From: Gemmatimonadota bacterium
GTDB taxonomy: Bacteria; Gemmatimonadota; Gemmatimonadetes; Gemmatimonadales; GWC2-71-9
DNA: 20,233 bases
Reading direction: 5' to 3'
NCBI GenBank assembly: GCA_029862935.1
Contig: JAOTWK010000021.1
Location: forward strand, 1 to 20,233
Of the stretch, positions 7,178 to 16,451 are shown one piece after another. The notes below the pieces were generated by a model that was not told where the DNA came from, searched no databases, and saw only the letters and a list, made by a program, of their open reading frames with translations. The position numbers and the translations under genes are program-made. Within the stretch, counting starts at the first letter, position 1. Each line of letters opens with the position of its first letter.

Positions 7178-8409
7178 CGAATCACTCCATAGCGCTCGAG
7201 GATGGCGATCGTCTCTGGCAGCGGTAACGCTTCGACCGTACGACGGTAGCCGACAACCGTGGTGGCGAGCAACAGGGAGTTGTAAATCGCCTCTTCGGTC
7301 GCCTCGATCACCGCTTGAAACAGTGGGCTCATCTGATCGTTGGCCACGAGCGTCACGGCGCCTGCGTCGGCAACCTTCATGGTGCTGAAGGCAATGACGT
7401 AGTCACCCGAGCCATTCGTCATCGAGCTCCCGGTGCGCGCGAGCCCGGCCAGCGCGCGGCGGGCCAACCGTTCCAGGTTGCGGTGACCGAGCGGCGCATC
7501 GGTGGCGACGACGATCATGATGGAGCCGTCCCCCCCCTCCTCTTCCACCCCTCCGACGACTGAGAACAGCGACGACACGGACGAGTCAGACGACTCGGAA
7601 TCACCAGTCGTCTCTGTCGTCAGAGTCGTCTCAGTCGTCTCTTCTGCCGCGCAGCCGCGCTGCCGCCGCAGGTAGTACCTCCCCAACTCCTTCCCGACCG
7701 GTGCACCGCCGATGGTGAGGACACCGCCGTAGTTGCTCTGCACCAGCACGCCGACCGTCCAGCCGCCGAGCGGACCGGGAAGGAGTCGACTCGCCGTGCC
7801 GATACCACCCTTGAAGCCGAATGCGACGGTGCCGCGGCCAGCACCCACGCTGCCCTGCGCCACCGTCCCGCCCTTCGCGCCCCGGATTGCCGACAGCACG
7901 TCGGCTTCCGAGACGGGACGCCGCCGAATGTGATTCAAAGTCCCGTCGTTGGTCTCACCGATCACCGCATTGGCGGAGCGCACATCTTCGTTGCCCGGAA
8001 GGTCGAGGAGATACGTGAGCACGGCGTCAGCCGCTCGAGGGACACAGAGCGTGCACGTGAGCACGATTGGTGACTCGAGCTCGCCAAGCTCCTGCACCTG
8101 CGTGAATCCCATGAGCTTGCCGAAGCCGTTTCCGACGACGACCGCGGCTGGGACCTTCTCCCGGAACACGTTGCCCGCGTGCGAGAGGATCGCCGTGACA
8201 CCGGTATTGATCGAGTCGCCGCTCACTACCGTGGTGTGTCCCACCAACACGCCGGCAACGTCGGTAATCGCATTGAGCGGACCCGACGGCAGGACACCGG
8301 TGACGATGCCGAGCGTGCGCGCGCTCTGCCGCTCCTGCGCCTCGCCCGGCGCAGCCACGATCATGGCGATGCCCACCATCAGCGACACCCGCACGAGTCG
8401 CCACATCAT
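7174..8409 (-). CDS. secreted P1-family (DmpA-type) aminopeptidase, self-cleaving
   Basis: The 411-residue protein starts MMWRLVRVSLMVGIAMIVAA at an ATG (8409-8407) preceded by GGGAGGAA and overlapping the upstream stop as ATGA. A signal peptide ends near APGEAQ. P1/S58 family landmarks follow: RTLGIVTGVLPSGPLNAITDVAGVLVGH (31-58), QSNYGGVLTIGGAPVG (224-239), GDGSIMIVVATDAPL (293-307) and NGSGDYVIAFST (332-343). In DmpA-type enzymes the chain cuts itself before a Ser in this G-S context, making that Ser the N-terminal nucleophile; here this would be Gly295-Ser296. Just before the cut lies an acidic Ser/Thr/Glu-rich insert (about 253-293) encoded by repetitive DNA. The family hydrolyses N-terminal residues of small peptides and amides; the substrate here is unknown. 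Confidence 0.92.
   Translation of the reverse strand: MMWRLVRVSLMVGIAMIVAAPGEAQERQSARTLGIVTGVLPSGPLNAITDVAGVLVGHTTVVSGDSINTGVTAILSHAGNVFREKVPAAVVVGNGFGKLMGFTQVQELGELESPIVLTCTLCVPRAADAVLTYLLDLPGNEDVRSANAVIGETNDGTLNHIRRRPVSEADVLSAIRGAKGGTVAQGSVGAGRGTVAFGFKGGIGTASRLLPGPLGGWTVGVLVQSNYGGVLTIGGAPVGKELGRYYLRRQRGCAAEETTETTLTTETTGDSESSDSSVSSLFSVVGGVEEEGGDGSIMIVVATDAPLGHRNLERLARRALAGLARTGSSMTNGSGDYVIAFSTMKVADAGAVTLVANDQMSPLFQAVIEATEEAIYNSLLLATTVVGYRRTVEALPLPETIAILERYGVIR
7531..7653. repeat. repetitive GTCGTCTC-rich tract encoding the peptidase linker
   Basis: On the plus strand the 11-mer CAGTCGTCTCT occurs at 7605-7615 and again at 7632-7642, with a near copy GAGTCGTCTC at 7623-7632. AGACGACTC at 7588-7596 is the exact inverse of GAGTCGTCT at 7623-7631 (26-base loop). 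The tract encodes the Glu/Thr/Ser-rich stretch (AAEETTETTLTTETT and following) just before the peptidase's autocleavage site. The rest of the gene has ordinary composition, so this looks like a local slippage-type expansion inside a tolerant linker. Confidence 0.65.
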
Positions 8410-9251
8410 GTTCTTCCTCCCTGTTGGGCCGTGGCGCCTGACGTGACGCCGACGCTCAGCGGGTACGTGTCGCGCTTCCAGCGGTACGGGAGGTCGATCA
8501 CCGCCCCGGTCTGCGCAATGCGATCCACGGCGTGCAGCGTGTCGCGCAGCACCGCCTGCTGTTGGTCTACGTGACCTGGTTCGCCCAGCACCTGACCGAG
8601 TCGAAACCGCACAAACACGTTGCGCGGGGCCGGCAGTGCGTCGGTCATGCTCCGAACGACACTCAGGGTGACCGTCGGGATGCCCGCCCGCTCGATGGCA
8701 CGCGCGACCAGTCCCACGGACCGGTGGCATGTGGTTCATCCAGGTGTCGCGAGCACCAGGTCGACATCGTCGGCCTGAAAGATGTCCGCGACGGCCGGGG
8801 CGATGTCCCGGGCCAAGGTGGCCGCTTGGGCCCCAAGGAGGTGTCCCATCATCCCCACGTGCCGCGGACCCACCGCACCGACCTCGCCCGCAACGACCAA
8901 CTCACGCAACCGCTCGATCGGAAACACGCAGTTCACATCTCGGTCCGCCGCGCTGTGGTCGTAGTAGTCGTGGGTTATGCGGAGATCGTGCACGCCGACG
9001 TCACCCGGGATGATCCGAAACGACGCATCGCCTTCCGCATCCTGCATGTCGAACGGTGTCTGATTCGCGAGGTGCACGCCTCCGGCCGTGACGATTGCGA
9101 CCTGGGCGTCGGCCAAGGGGACCCGGAGATCGGCGAGCGGCGGGAGCGGCACGTCTTCGGACCGGCTCGCACGGGTACGTGCATACCACTCCGGCAGCCA
9201 GCGGAGACGGGAGTAGGCGACCGACTGAAGCTGGTTCCACCAGCGAGGCAT
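8406..9251 (-). CDS. GrdB-family selenoprotein (in-frame TGA = selenocysteine, residue 172)
   Basis: The frame starts at ATG 9251-9249 (MPRWWNQLQSVAYSRLRW), meets a single TGA at 8738-8736 and continues in the same frame to 8406, giving 281 residues. Both halves belong to one protein of the glycine/sarcosine/betaine reductase selenoprotein B family. Before the TGA: VAIVTAGGVHLANQTPFD, DASFRIIPGD, NCVFPIERLRELV and DDVDLVLATPG. After it: TTCHRSVGLVARAIERAGIPTVTLS, then NVFVRFRLGQVLGEPG. The TGA plus the following Cys forms a U-x-x-C redox motif, and a hairpin sits at SECIS distance. TGA is the normal stop of most neighbouring genes, so the codon is not globally reassigned. No grdA/C/D/E gene is in view, so a true glycine reductase is unlikely; a stand-alone selenoenzyme is the better guess. 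The stop overlaps the peptidase start as ATGA. Confidence 0.85.
8707..8725 (-). promoter_or_regulatory. bacterial SECIS-like stem-loop downstream of the Sec UGA
   Basis: Reading the minus strand, arm ACCGGUCC (8725-8718) pairs with GGACUGGU (8714-8707) around the loop GUG (8717-8715): eight pairs including one G-U. The apical loop begins 18 bases after the UGA, close to the spacing in the E. coli fdhF SECIS, and contains the GU that SelB-binding loops usually show. The structure lies inside the coding sequence, as bacterial SECIS elements do. Folding was done by eye. Confidence 0.7.
8736..8738 (-). other. selenocysteine codon (UGA) in U-T-T-C motif
   Basis: The codon context is ACA CCT GGA TGA ACC ACA TGC CAC, read as T-P-G-U-T-T-C-H. 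Family homology continues without a gap across the codon, and no base change or shift is needed to join the two halves. Confidence 0.84.
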
Positions 9252-9364
9252 GCGGGGTCTCGTCGTCGAGAGGCTCGGTTGCGTCGGGCTCTCGTGCAAA
9301 CTACCATGCTTCCAGAACGGGAACCACCGTCAACTCTTTGACAATCGAGGGTGTTGTGTCTTGG

Positions 9365-10669
9365 ATGTTTGAGCCAGTGTTCGACGCGGCCCACCGTGCT
9401 GCGCTCGACTCGGGAAAGAGCCTGATCTACGTGTGCCCGCCGGCGCCGTGGGCGGTACGTCCGCTGTTCCAGCGGCTTGGCCGCGCCACGGGGGAGGCTC
9501 TCGAGACGCTCGTGCTCGCACCTGACGTCCCTGATGCCCTCGCACTCCTCACCGAGCTCGCGGCACTCGACGCCCGACGTCCGGTCCACGTCGTGACCGG
9601 TCTCACCCGGTCGGTGAAACGCCTCTCCTCAGGCGTCCGTACCCTCGTCGCGACCCCATCCGACATGATGGAGCTGCTTGCCCGATCGGCGCCGCGCGTA
9701 CACGGGGTGCGACAAGTGGTGGTGTGCTGGCCCGAAATGCACGAGGGCGGGGAGGCGCTCGATACCGTCTTGAGTGAGACCAGCACGTCGCCTCGCCTGG
9801 TGGTCACGACCGACGCCGCTGCCTCGTCGACATTCTTGGAGCGGCATGCCCGGCGCGCGCCGGTCCTCACCGCGTCGCGCCTCCCTGCCAAGCCCGACGG
9901 GCGTGTCCGATACGCCCTGGTCTCGACCCAGCGCGTGGTGTCCGCCGTGCGTGATCTGTTGGACAGCCATGCACCGCCCACGGCGCTCATCTGGGACCCC
10001 ACGGCGCTCGCTGCGACCCGTTGGAGCGAGTTCGACGAGGATGCGAGCATCACGCTCGCCACCGACCCGGCATCGATGACCGTCGAGTTGGCGATCGCCG
10101 TGGATCTCCCGACGGCAGAGGCGTTGGCAGCACTGTGCGCCGCCGCGCGCGATGTCGTCGTGCTCCTGCGTCCGCGACAGCTGGCCTACCTGCGTGGGCT
10201 CGCCAGTGCCATGACGCCGGCGCGACTGCGCTCCGAAGCGGACCGCGCGCTCGATTGGCGCTCGGCGTTGCGGGCTCGGGTGCGCGAGCGAATCGAGACC
10301 GACGTGTTGCACAGCGGCCTGGTGACGCTGGCGCCCCTCCTCGACGACTATGACCCAGCCCTCCTCGCCGCGGCGGTGCTCGCCGTCCCCGCGACCGAGC
10401 CCACGCCGGCGACAGCGCTCGGCGGTGCGCCACTGTGGGTGCATATCAATCTCAATCTGGGACGCCGCGATGGCTTGCGGCCAGCCGACGTGGTCGGGGC
10501 CCTGCTCAACGCTGCCGGGGTCGACAAAGAAGACATCGGTCGCGTCGACATCCGGGACGCGTTCAGTGTCGTGGAGGTTGCAGCAGAGGCGGGAGAGCAA
10601 GCCCGAAGTGGTCTCGATGGGATTCAGCTGCGGAACCGCACCGCGTCGGCGCGGTTCGATCGGAAATAG
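9365..10669 (+). CDS. degenerate DEAD-box helicase-like protein with C-terminal DbpA RNA-binding domain
   Basis: The protein has 434 residues from ATG 9365; a GTG at 9356, four bases after GAGGG, would add three residues. The C-terminus (about 356-434: WVHINLNLGRRDGLRPADVVGALL, then VDIRDAFSVVEVAAEAGEQA) is a DbpA-type RNA-binding domain, which in DbpA helicases binds 23S rRNA hairpin 92. The front part follows the DEAD-box layout in eroded form. Motif I is reduced to SGKS (16-19), LVLAP (49-53) stands where PTREL lies, TLVATP (93-98) resembles motif Ib, WPEM (122-125) sits where DEAD should be, and VVTTDAAA takes the SAT position. The second RecA domain has no recognisable HRxGRxxR motif. 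It probably binds structured rRNA without normal helicase activity. It diverges from the selenoprotein operon. Confidence 0.8.
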   Translation: MFEPVFDAAHRAALDSGKSLIYVCPPAPWAVRPLFQRLGRATGEALETLVLAPDVPDALALLTELAALDARRPVHVVTGLTRSVKRLSSGVRTLVATPSDMMELLARSAPRVHGVRQVVVCWPEMHEGGEALDTVLSETSTSPRLVVTTDAAASSTFLERHARRAPVLTASRLPAKPDGRVRYALVSTQRVVSAVRDLLDSHAPPTALIWDPTALAATRWSEFDEDASITLATDPASMTVELAIAVDLPTAEALAALCAAARDVVVLLRPRQLAYLRGLASAMTPARLRSEADRALDWRSALRARVRERIETDVLHSGLVTLAPLLDDYDPALLAAAVLAVPATEPTPATALGGAPLWVHINLNLGRRDGLRPADVVGALLNAAGVDKEDIGRVDIRDAFSVVEVAAEAGEQARSGLDGIQLRNRTASARFDRK

Positions 10670-10697
10670 CAACGCGGCCGACGCACTGCCCGCGTTG
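10670..10697. terminator. hairpin between convergent genes, possible bidirectional terminator
   Basis: CAACGCGG (10670-10677) pairs perfectly with CCGCGTTG (10690-10697) around a 12-base loop, immediately after the DbpA-domain gene stop and 26 bases past the HU stop on the other strand. There is no U-run on either side, so it is not a classic intrinsic terminator. Position is the main support. Confidence 0.4.
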
Positions 10698-10723
10698 GGG
10701 CGGTGCGCCGGCCGCGCGATGCA

Positions 10724-11008
10724 CTACGCGTTCAGGGCGTCCTTGAGTGCCTGCCCCGCCTTGAACGCCGGCAAGGTGGCTGCGGCGATCTGGATGCTCC
10801 CGCCGGTTCGCGGGTCCCGACCCGTCCTGGCCTTGCGCTGACGGGCGACGAACGTCCCAAACCCCGTGATCTGCACACGGTCACCCCGCTTCAACGTGTT
10901 GGCGATCAGCCCGTCATCCCCAAACAACGCTTCGACGGTGCGCCCGGCATCGGCCTTCGACAGACCGGCCTGCGACGCTAACGCCTCGATCAGTTCCGAC
11001 TTGTTCAC
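10724..11008 (-). CDS. hup: HU-family nucleoid DNA-binding protein
   Basis: The 94-residue protein [22 protein letters not shown]... begins at GTG 11008-11006, preceded by AAGGGGG at good distance; a TTG two codons upstream is less likely because HU proteins normally begin M-N-K. The hallmark DNA-binding segment [21 protein letters not shown] (about 49-69) and the closing [11 protein letters not shown] are textbook HU/IHF features. HU dimers bend and compact DNA with little sequence preference. The gene stands alone: convergent with the DbpA-domain gene and divergent from tdk. Confidence 0.96.
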   Translation of the reverse strand: MNKSELIEALASQAGLSKADAGRTVEALFGDDGLIANTLKRGDRVQITGFGTFVARQRKARTGRDPRTGGSIQIAAATLPAFKAGQALKDALNA

Positions 11009-11090
11009 CCGCAACCCCCTTGTGAGAATGTTGATCCAATTCGGCCACGGTGCGGCCGTGATATCCGAGTCTCTTGTCCCGCGAGTAAGT

Positions 11091-11119
11091 TAAGTAAGAA
11101 GGATGTCCGCCGCTGGCAA
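11091..11119 (-). promoter_or_regulatory. candidate HU promoter
   Basis: On the minus strand, TTGCCA (11119-11114) is followed after 17 bases by TACTTA (11096-11091). The -35 is good; the -10 is poor. It would give a leader of about 70-80 bases. Its -35 lies five bases from the candidate tdk -35, so the two would be back to back. Confidence 0.3.
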
Positions 11120-11124
11120 GCGGC

Positions 11125-11153
11125 TTGCTTGCACGGGATCCGGAAGGTAGCGT
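11125..11153 (+). promoter_or_regulatory. candidate tdk promoter
   Basis: TTGCTT (11125-11130), 17-base spacer, TAGCGT (11148-11153), placing a start near 11160 and a leader of about 26 bases before the tdk ATG. It directly follows a hairpin GCCGCT/AGCGGC with GGCA loop (11109-11124) that covers the candidate HU -35. Confidence 0.35.
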
Positions 11154-11185
11154 CTCCGGGCAGGCAAGATAGAAAGGTACCCGCG

Positions 11186-11791
11186 ATGGTGCACGCCACG
11201 CGACCCGGCTGGGTCGAGGTCATCAGCGGAGTGATGTTCAGCGGCAAGAGCGAAGAGTTGATTCGTCGTGTGCGCCGCGCCGTGATCGCCCGCAAACAGG
11301 TCCAGGTGTTCAAGTCGCACCTCGACGACCGCTACAAGGGTCTCTATCGCGTCACCACGCACGACGGGATCTCCGTTGAAGCGCAGCCGGCCGATTCCGC
11401 CAGCGAGATCATGCGCGAGGTCCGCTCAGACACCGAGGTCGTCGCCGTCGACGAGGCGCAGTTCCTCGATCGAGGCATTACCGAAGTGTGTAGTGCGCTC
11501 GCGCGCCGCGGTGTCCGCGTCATCGTGGCGGGCACCGACACCGATTTTCGCGGCGAGCCGTTCGGCGCTATGCCTTCTCTCATGGCCACGGCCGAGGTGG
11601 TCGACAAGCTGCACGCCATCTGTGTGAAATGCGGCGATCCAGCCTGCCGCAACCAGCGACTCATCGATGGCCGGCCGGCGCGCTACGACTCCCCGACCAT
11701 CATGGTCGGTGGCAGTGAGACCTACGAAGCGCGGTGCCGTCACTGCCACGACGTACCGCACGTCGACGAAGACCAGACGACCTTCCTCTAG
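11186..11791 (+). CDS. tdk: thymidine kinase (type II, zinc-containing)
   Basis: The 201-residue protein begins at ATG 11186, with GAAAGG eight bases upstream; an in-frame start at 11129 would add 19 residues that do not look like the family. It has the P-loop [11 protein letters not shown] (15-25), Walker B with catalytic Glu in VVAVDEAQF (85-93, Glu90), and two zinc-binding pairs, CVKC (146/149) and CRHC (184/187), the second in the lasso domain that closes over thymidine. It phosphorylates thymidine (and deoxyuridine) with ATP in the salvage route to dTMP. It is followed after 13 bases by coaE, so the two are probably cotranscribed. Confidence 0.95.
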   Translation: MVHATRPGWVEVISGVMFSGKSEELIRRVRRAVIARKQVQVFKSHLDDRYKGLYRVTTHDGISVEAQPADSASEIMREVRSDTEVVAVDEAQFLDRGITEVCSALARRGVRVIVAGTDTDFRGEPFGAMPSLMATAEVVDKLHAICVKCGDPACRNQRLIDGRPARYDSPTIMVGGSETYEARCRHCHDVPHVDEDQTTFL

Positions 11792-11804
11792 ATCGGCGCT
11801 CACG

Positions 11805-13004
11805 ATGTATCACGTGGGTCTCACCGGCAATGTGGCATCAGGCAAGTCCATGGTCGCCCGACTGTTCGCCGCCTGGGGCGCCACGGTCATCGACGCCGAT
11901 CGCTTGACTCGGGACGTGCAGCAGGTGGGCTCGCCAACACTCGACGCGATCGCCAAGCGCTTCGGCACAGAGTTCATCGCACCTGATGGGTCGCTCGACC
12001 GGGACGCTCTGCGGCGACATGTGATGGCCCACGACGCGGAGCGTGCGGCCCTCAATGCGATCGTTCACCCGGCCGTGCAGAACGCCCGGGCCCAACTCCT
12101 CGCAGCGGCTGAGGACCGAGGCGACCTGATCGTGGTGAGTGAGATTCCGCTGCTGTTCGAGGTTCTCGACCCGGCACAGTTCGACGTCGTCGTGCTCGTC
12201 GACGCATCAGAGACCACGCGACGACAGCGGCTCGTTGAGTTTCGCCGCCTTCCGGCTGAGGACGCCGACCGGTTGCTCGCCTCGCAGCACCCGTCTGCAA
12301 GCAAGCGCGCCCGAAGTGGGGTGGTGATCGACAATGACGGGTCACTCGCGGACCTCGAACGCGCTGCCTGGGAGGCCTGGCGCGCCCTTCGTGCACAGGC
12401 GGCGACGACATCGGCCTACCCCCGTGGGGCACTGGTCGCCGTCGTCGCCCACCCTGCCGACGCCACCCACGTGGTTGGGGGGACGCTGGCCCGGTACGCT
12501 GACGCGGGACACGACACCTACGTCGTGTCCGCTACGGACCCCTTTCCCGCGACCGCCCTCGACCTGGGACAGACCGCGCTCGGGCGTGCGGTCGGCCACG
12601 TCGACCCGGACGACGTCGCGGCCATCGAAGCCGTGGCCACGGTGCTGCGCACGCGGTCGCCGGCAGTGGTGATCACGTTGGATCCGGAGAGCTTCGGACA
12701 GCATGCGGACCACCTCGCGGTCCATGCGTGGACGATCAGAGCGATTGCGCAAGCGGAGGTGTCCACCCGGCTTGTGTATGCGACCCGGATCCACCGCGAC
12801 GACCACGCGCGTGGGGGGATCGCCGTTGACGTACGTCCGTGGCGTGACATCTCGCTCCATCTGGCGGCAGCCGTTTCCGCACCATGCGATGTGGCGCTGT
12901 TGCGCGACCCATCGAGCGATTTCATCGGGCGGGAACGGTTCATGGGGAGCGACGGTCGACCCGGCCTGGCAGGGGACCTCTCCGACCCTACCCAACGCGG
13001 TTGA
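11805..13004 (+). CDS. coaE: dephospho-CoA kinase fused to a PIG-L/LmbE-like deacetylase domain
   Basis: The protein has 399 residues from ATG 11805; CoaE alone is about 200. Residues 1-196 are a complete CoaE: P-loop GLTGNVASGKS (5-15), VIDADRLTRDV (28-38), VHPAVQ (87-92), VSEIPLLFE (111-119) and the closing VIDNDGSLADLERAAWEAW (174-192). It phosphorylates dephospho-CoA, the last step of CoA synthesis. After a short linker (QAATTSAYPRG) comes a second domain that looks like a PIG-L/LmbE zinc deacetylase: LVAVVAHPADATHVVGGTLARYADAGHDTYVVSATD (210-245) and GQHADHLAVH (298-307). The canonical HPDDE is HPADA, so the zinc ligands corresponding to His and second Asp remain while the catalytic-base Asp is Ala218. 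The second domain is therefore probably weakened or binding-only. No stop or shift separates the parts. Confidence 0.9.
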   Translation: MYHVGLTGNVASGKSMVARLFAAWGATVIDADRLTRDVQQVGSPTLDAIAKRFGTEFIAPDGSLDRDALRRHVMAHDAERAALNAIVHPAVQNARAQLLAAAEDRGDLIVVSEIPLLFEVLDPAQFDVVVLVDASETTRRQRLVEFRRLPAEDADRLLASQHPSASKRARSGVVIDNDGSLADLERAAWEAWRALRAQAATTSAYPRGALVAVVAHPADATHVVGGTLARYADAGHDTYVVSATDPFPATALDLGQTALGRAVGHVDPDDVAAIEAVATVLRTRSPAVVITLDPESFGQHADHLAVHAWTIRAIAQAEVSTRLVYATRIHRDDHARGGIAVDVRPWRDISLHLAAAVSAPCDVALLRDPSSDFIGRERFMGSDGRPGLAGDLSDPTQRG

Positions 13005-13029
13005 CAGGCCTGGGGAGCCCACATAACCT
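13001..13029 (+). promoter_or_regulatory. sigma70-type promoter for gcvH operon
   Basis: A perfect TTGACA (13001-13006) overlaps the coaE stop codon, followed by a 17-base spacer and TAACCT (13024-13029). The predicted start is near 13036, about 30 bases before the gcvH ATG. This is the best consensus promoter in the window, in the right place for a new transcription unit within a run of same-strand genes. No glycine riboswitch-sized leader fits in the space. Confidence 0.65.
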
Positions 13030-13066
13030 ACCCTCGCCAGTCAACTCCCCTACGCGGCGGAATGCG

Positions 13067-13456
13067 ATGTCCAAAATCCCTGACGATCTCCACTACTCGG
13101 AAGAACACGAATACGTTCGGCCGTCCGACGAACCCGGGACCGTGGTCATCGGCATCACCGATTACGCGCAGGGTGAGCTCGGTGACGTGGTGTACGTAGA
13201 ACTCCCCGAGGTGGGCGGCAAGTTCTCCCAGATGGACGTCTTCGGTACGATCGAAGCGGTGAAGGCCGTATCCGAGCTGTTCTGTCCCGTGGCCGGCGAG
13301 GTCGTGGAGATCAATACCGCGCTCGAAGGCGATCCGGCCCTCGTGAACCGCGACCCGTACGGCGACGGCTGGATGATCAAGCTGCAGCTCCGCAGCGTGG
13401 ACGATCTGAACCAGCTGCTCACTGCCACCGACTACGCCCAACACATCGGGGAATAG
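13067..13456 (+). CDS. gcvH: glycine cleavage system H protein (lipoyl carrier)
   Basis: The 129-residue protein starts at ATG 13067 ([17 protein letters not shown], the normal H-protein opening). The lipoyl-lysine is Lys66 in [12 protein letters not shown], and [21 protein letters not shown] (30-50) and GDGWMIKL are further family signatures. The protein carries the aminomethyl group from GcvP to GcvT and electrons to lipoamide dehydrogenase. It is followed by gcvP and a lipoyl/octanoyl transferase, the enzyme type needed to activate it; gcvT is not in view and must be elsewhere. Confidence 0.97.
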   Translation: MSKIPDDLHYSEEHEYVRPSDEPGTVVIGITDYAQGELGDVVYVELPEVGGKFSQMDVFGTIEAVKAVSELFCPVAGEVVEINTALEGDPALVNRDPYGDGWMIKLQLRSVDDLNQLLTATDYAQHIGE

Positions 13457-13497
13457 CGGCTCGGCAGACCGGGGAGTACCGAACCGACGCAACGCGA

Positions 13498-13525
13498 AAA
13501 CGCCCTGGGACTCCCCGGGGCGTTT
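13498..13525 (+). terminator. strong hairpin between gcvH and gcvP (partial terminator or attenuator)
   Basis: AAACGCCC (13498-13505) pairs with GGGCGTTT (13518-13525); inside, a T-G pair and GGG/CCC extend the stem to 12 pairs around the loop ACTC. It has the A-rich/U-rich flanks of an intrinsic terminator, but only three U follow the stem. It ends 16 bases before the gcvP start, so it could lower gcvP relative to gcvH, protect the gcvH mRNA end, or partly terminate. Confidence 0.55.
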
Positions 13526-13541
13526 GCACACTAAGGATGGG

Positions 13542-16447
<2,906 letters not shown>

Positions 16448-16451
<4 letters not shown>

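Noticed and set aside
8406..8717. Separate 103-residue gene downstream of the TGA, with GTG start at 8717
   Set aside because: It lacks the conserved U-x-x-C-H part and is plainly the C-terminal third of the GrdB-family protein; the in-frame TGA with hairpin explains the break better than two genes or a pseudogene.
8410..8739. N-terminal extension of the P1 peptidase in an open frame reaching 8739
   Set aside because: The extension overlaps the selenoprotein's 3' part, while ATG 8409 has a good ribosome-binding site, a signal peptide and the ATGA overlap.
9252..9364. Promoter of the selenoprotein operon, including a sigma54-type TGG...TTGCA reading
   Set aside because: TTGACG occurs on the minus strand but no -10 lies at the right distance, and the sigma54-like GG-GC spacing is wrong. 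The region must hold the promoter, but I cannot place it.
9338..9366. Perfect TTGACA at 9338-9343 with TTGGAT 17 bases later as promoter of the DbpA-domain gene
   Set aside because: The -10 match is poor and would place the transcript start after the ATG at 9365, forcing a leaderless start at GTG 9377. Possible but not supported enough to annotate.
12884..13066. N-terminal extension of gcvH from an upstream in-frame start
   Set aside because: It lies mostly inside the coaE fusion gene and across the predicted promoter; H proteins begin at the [11 protein letters not shown] position.
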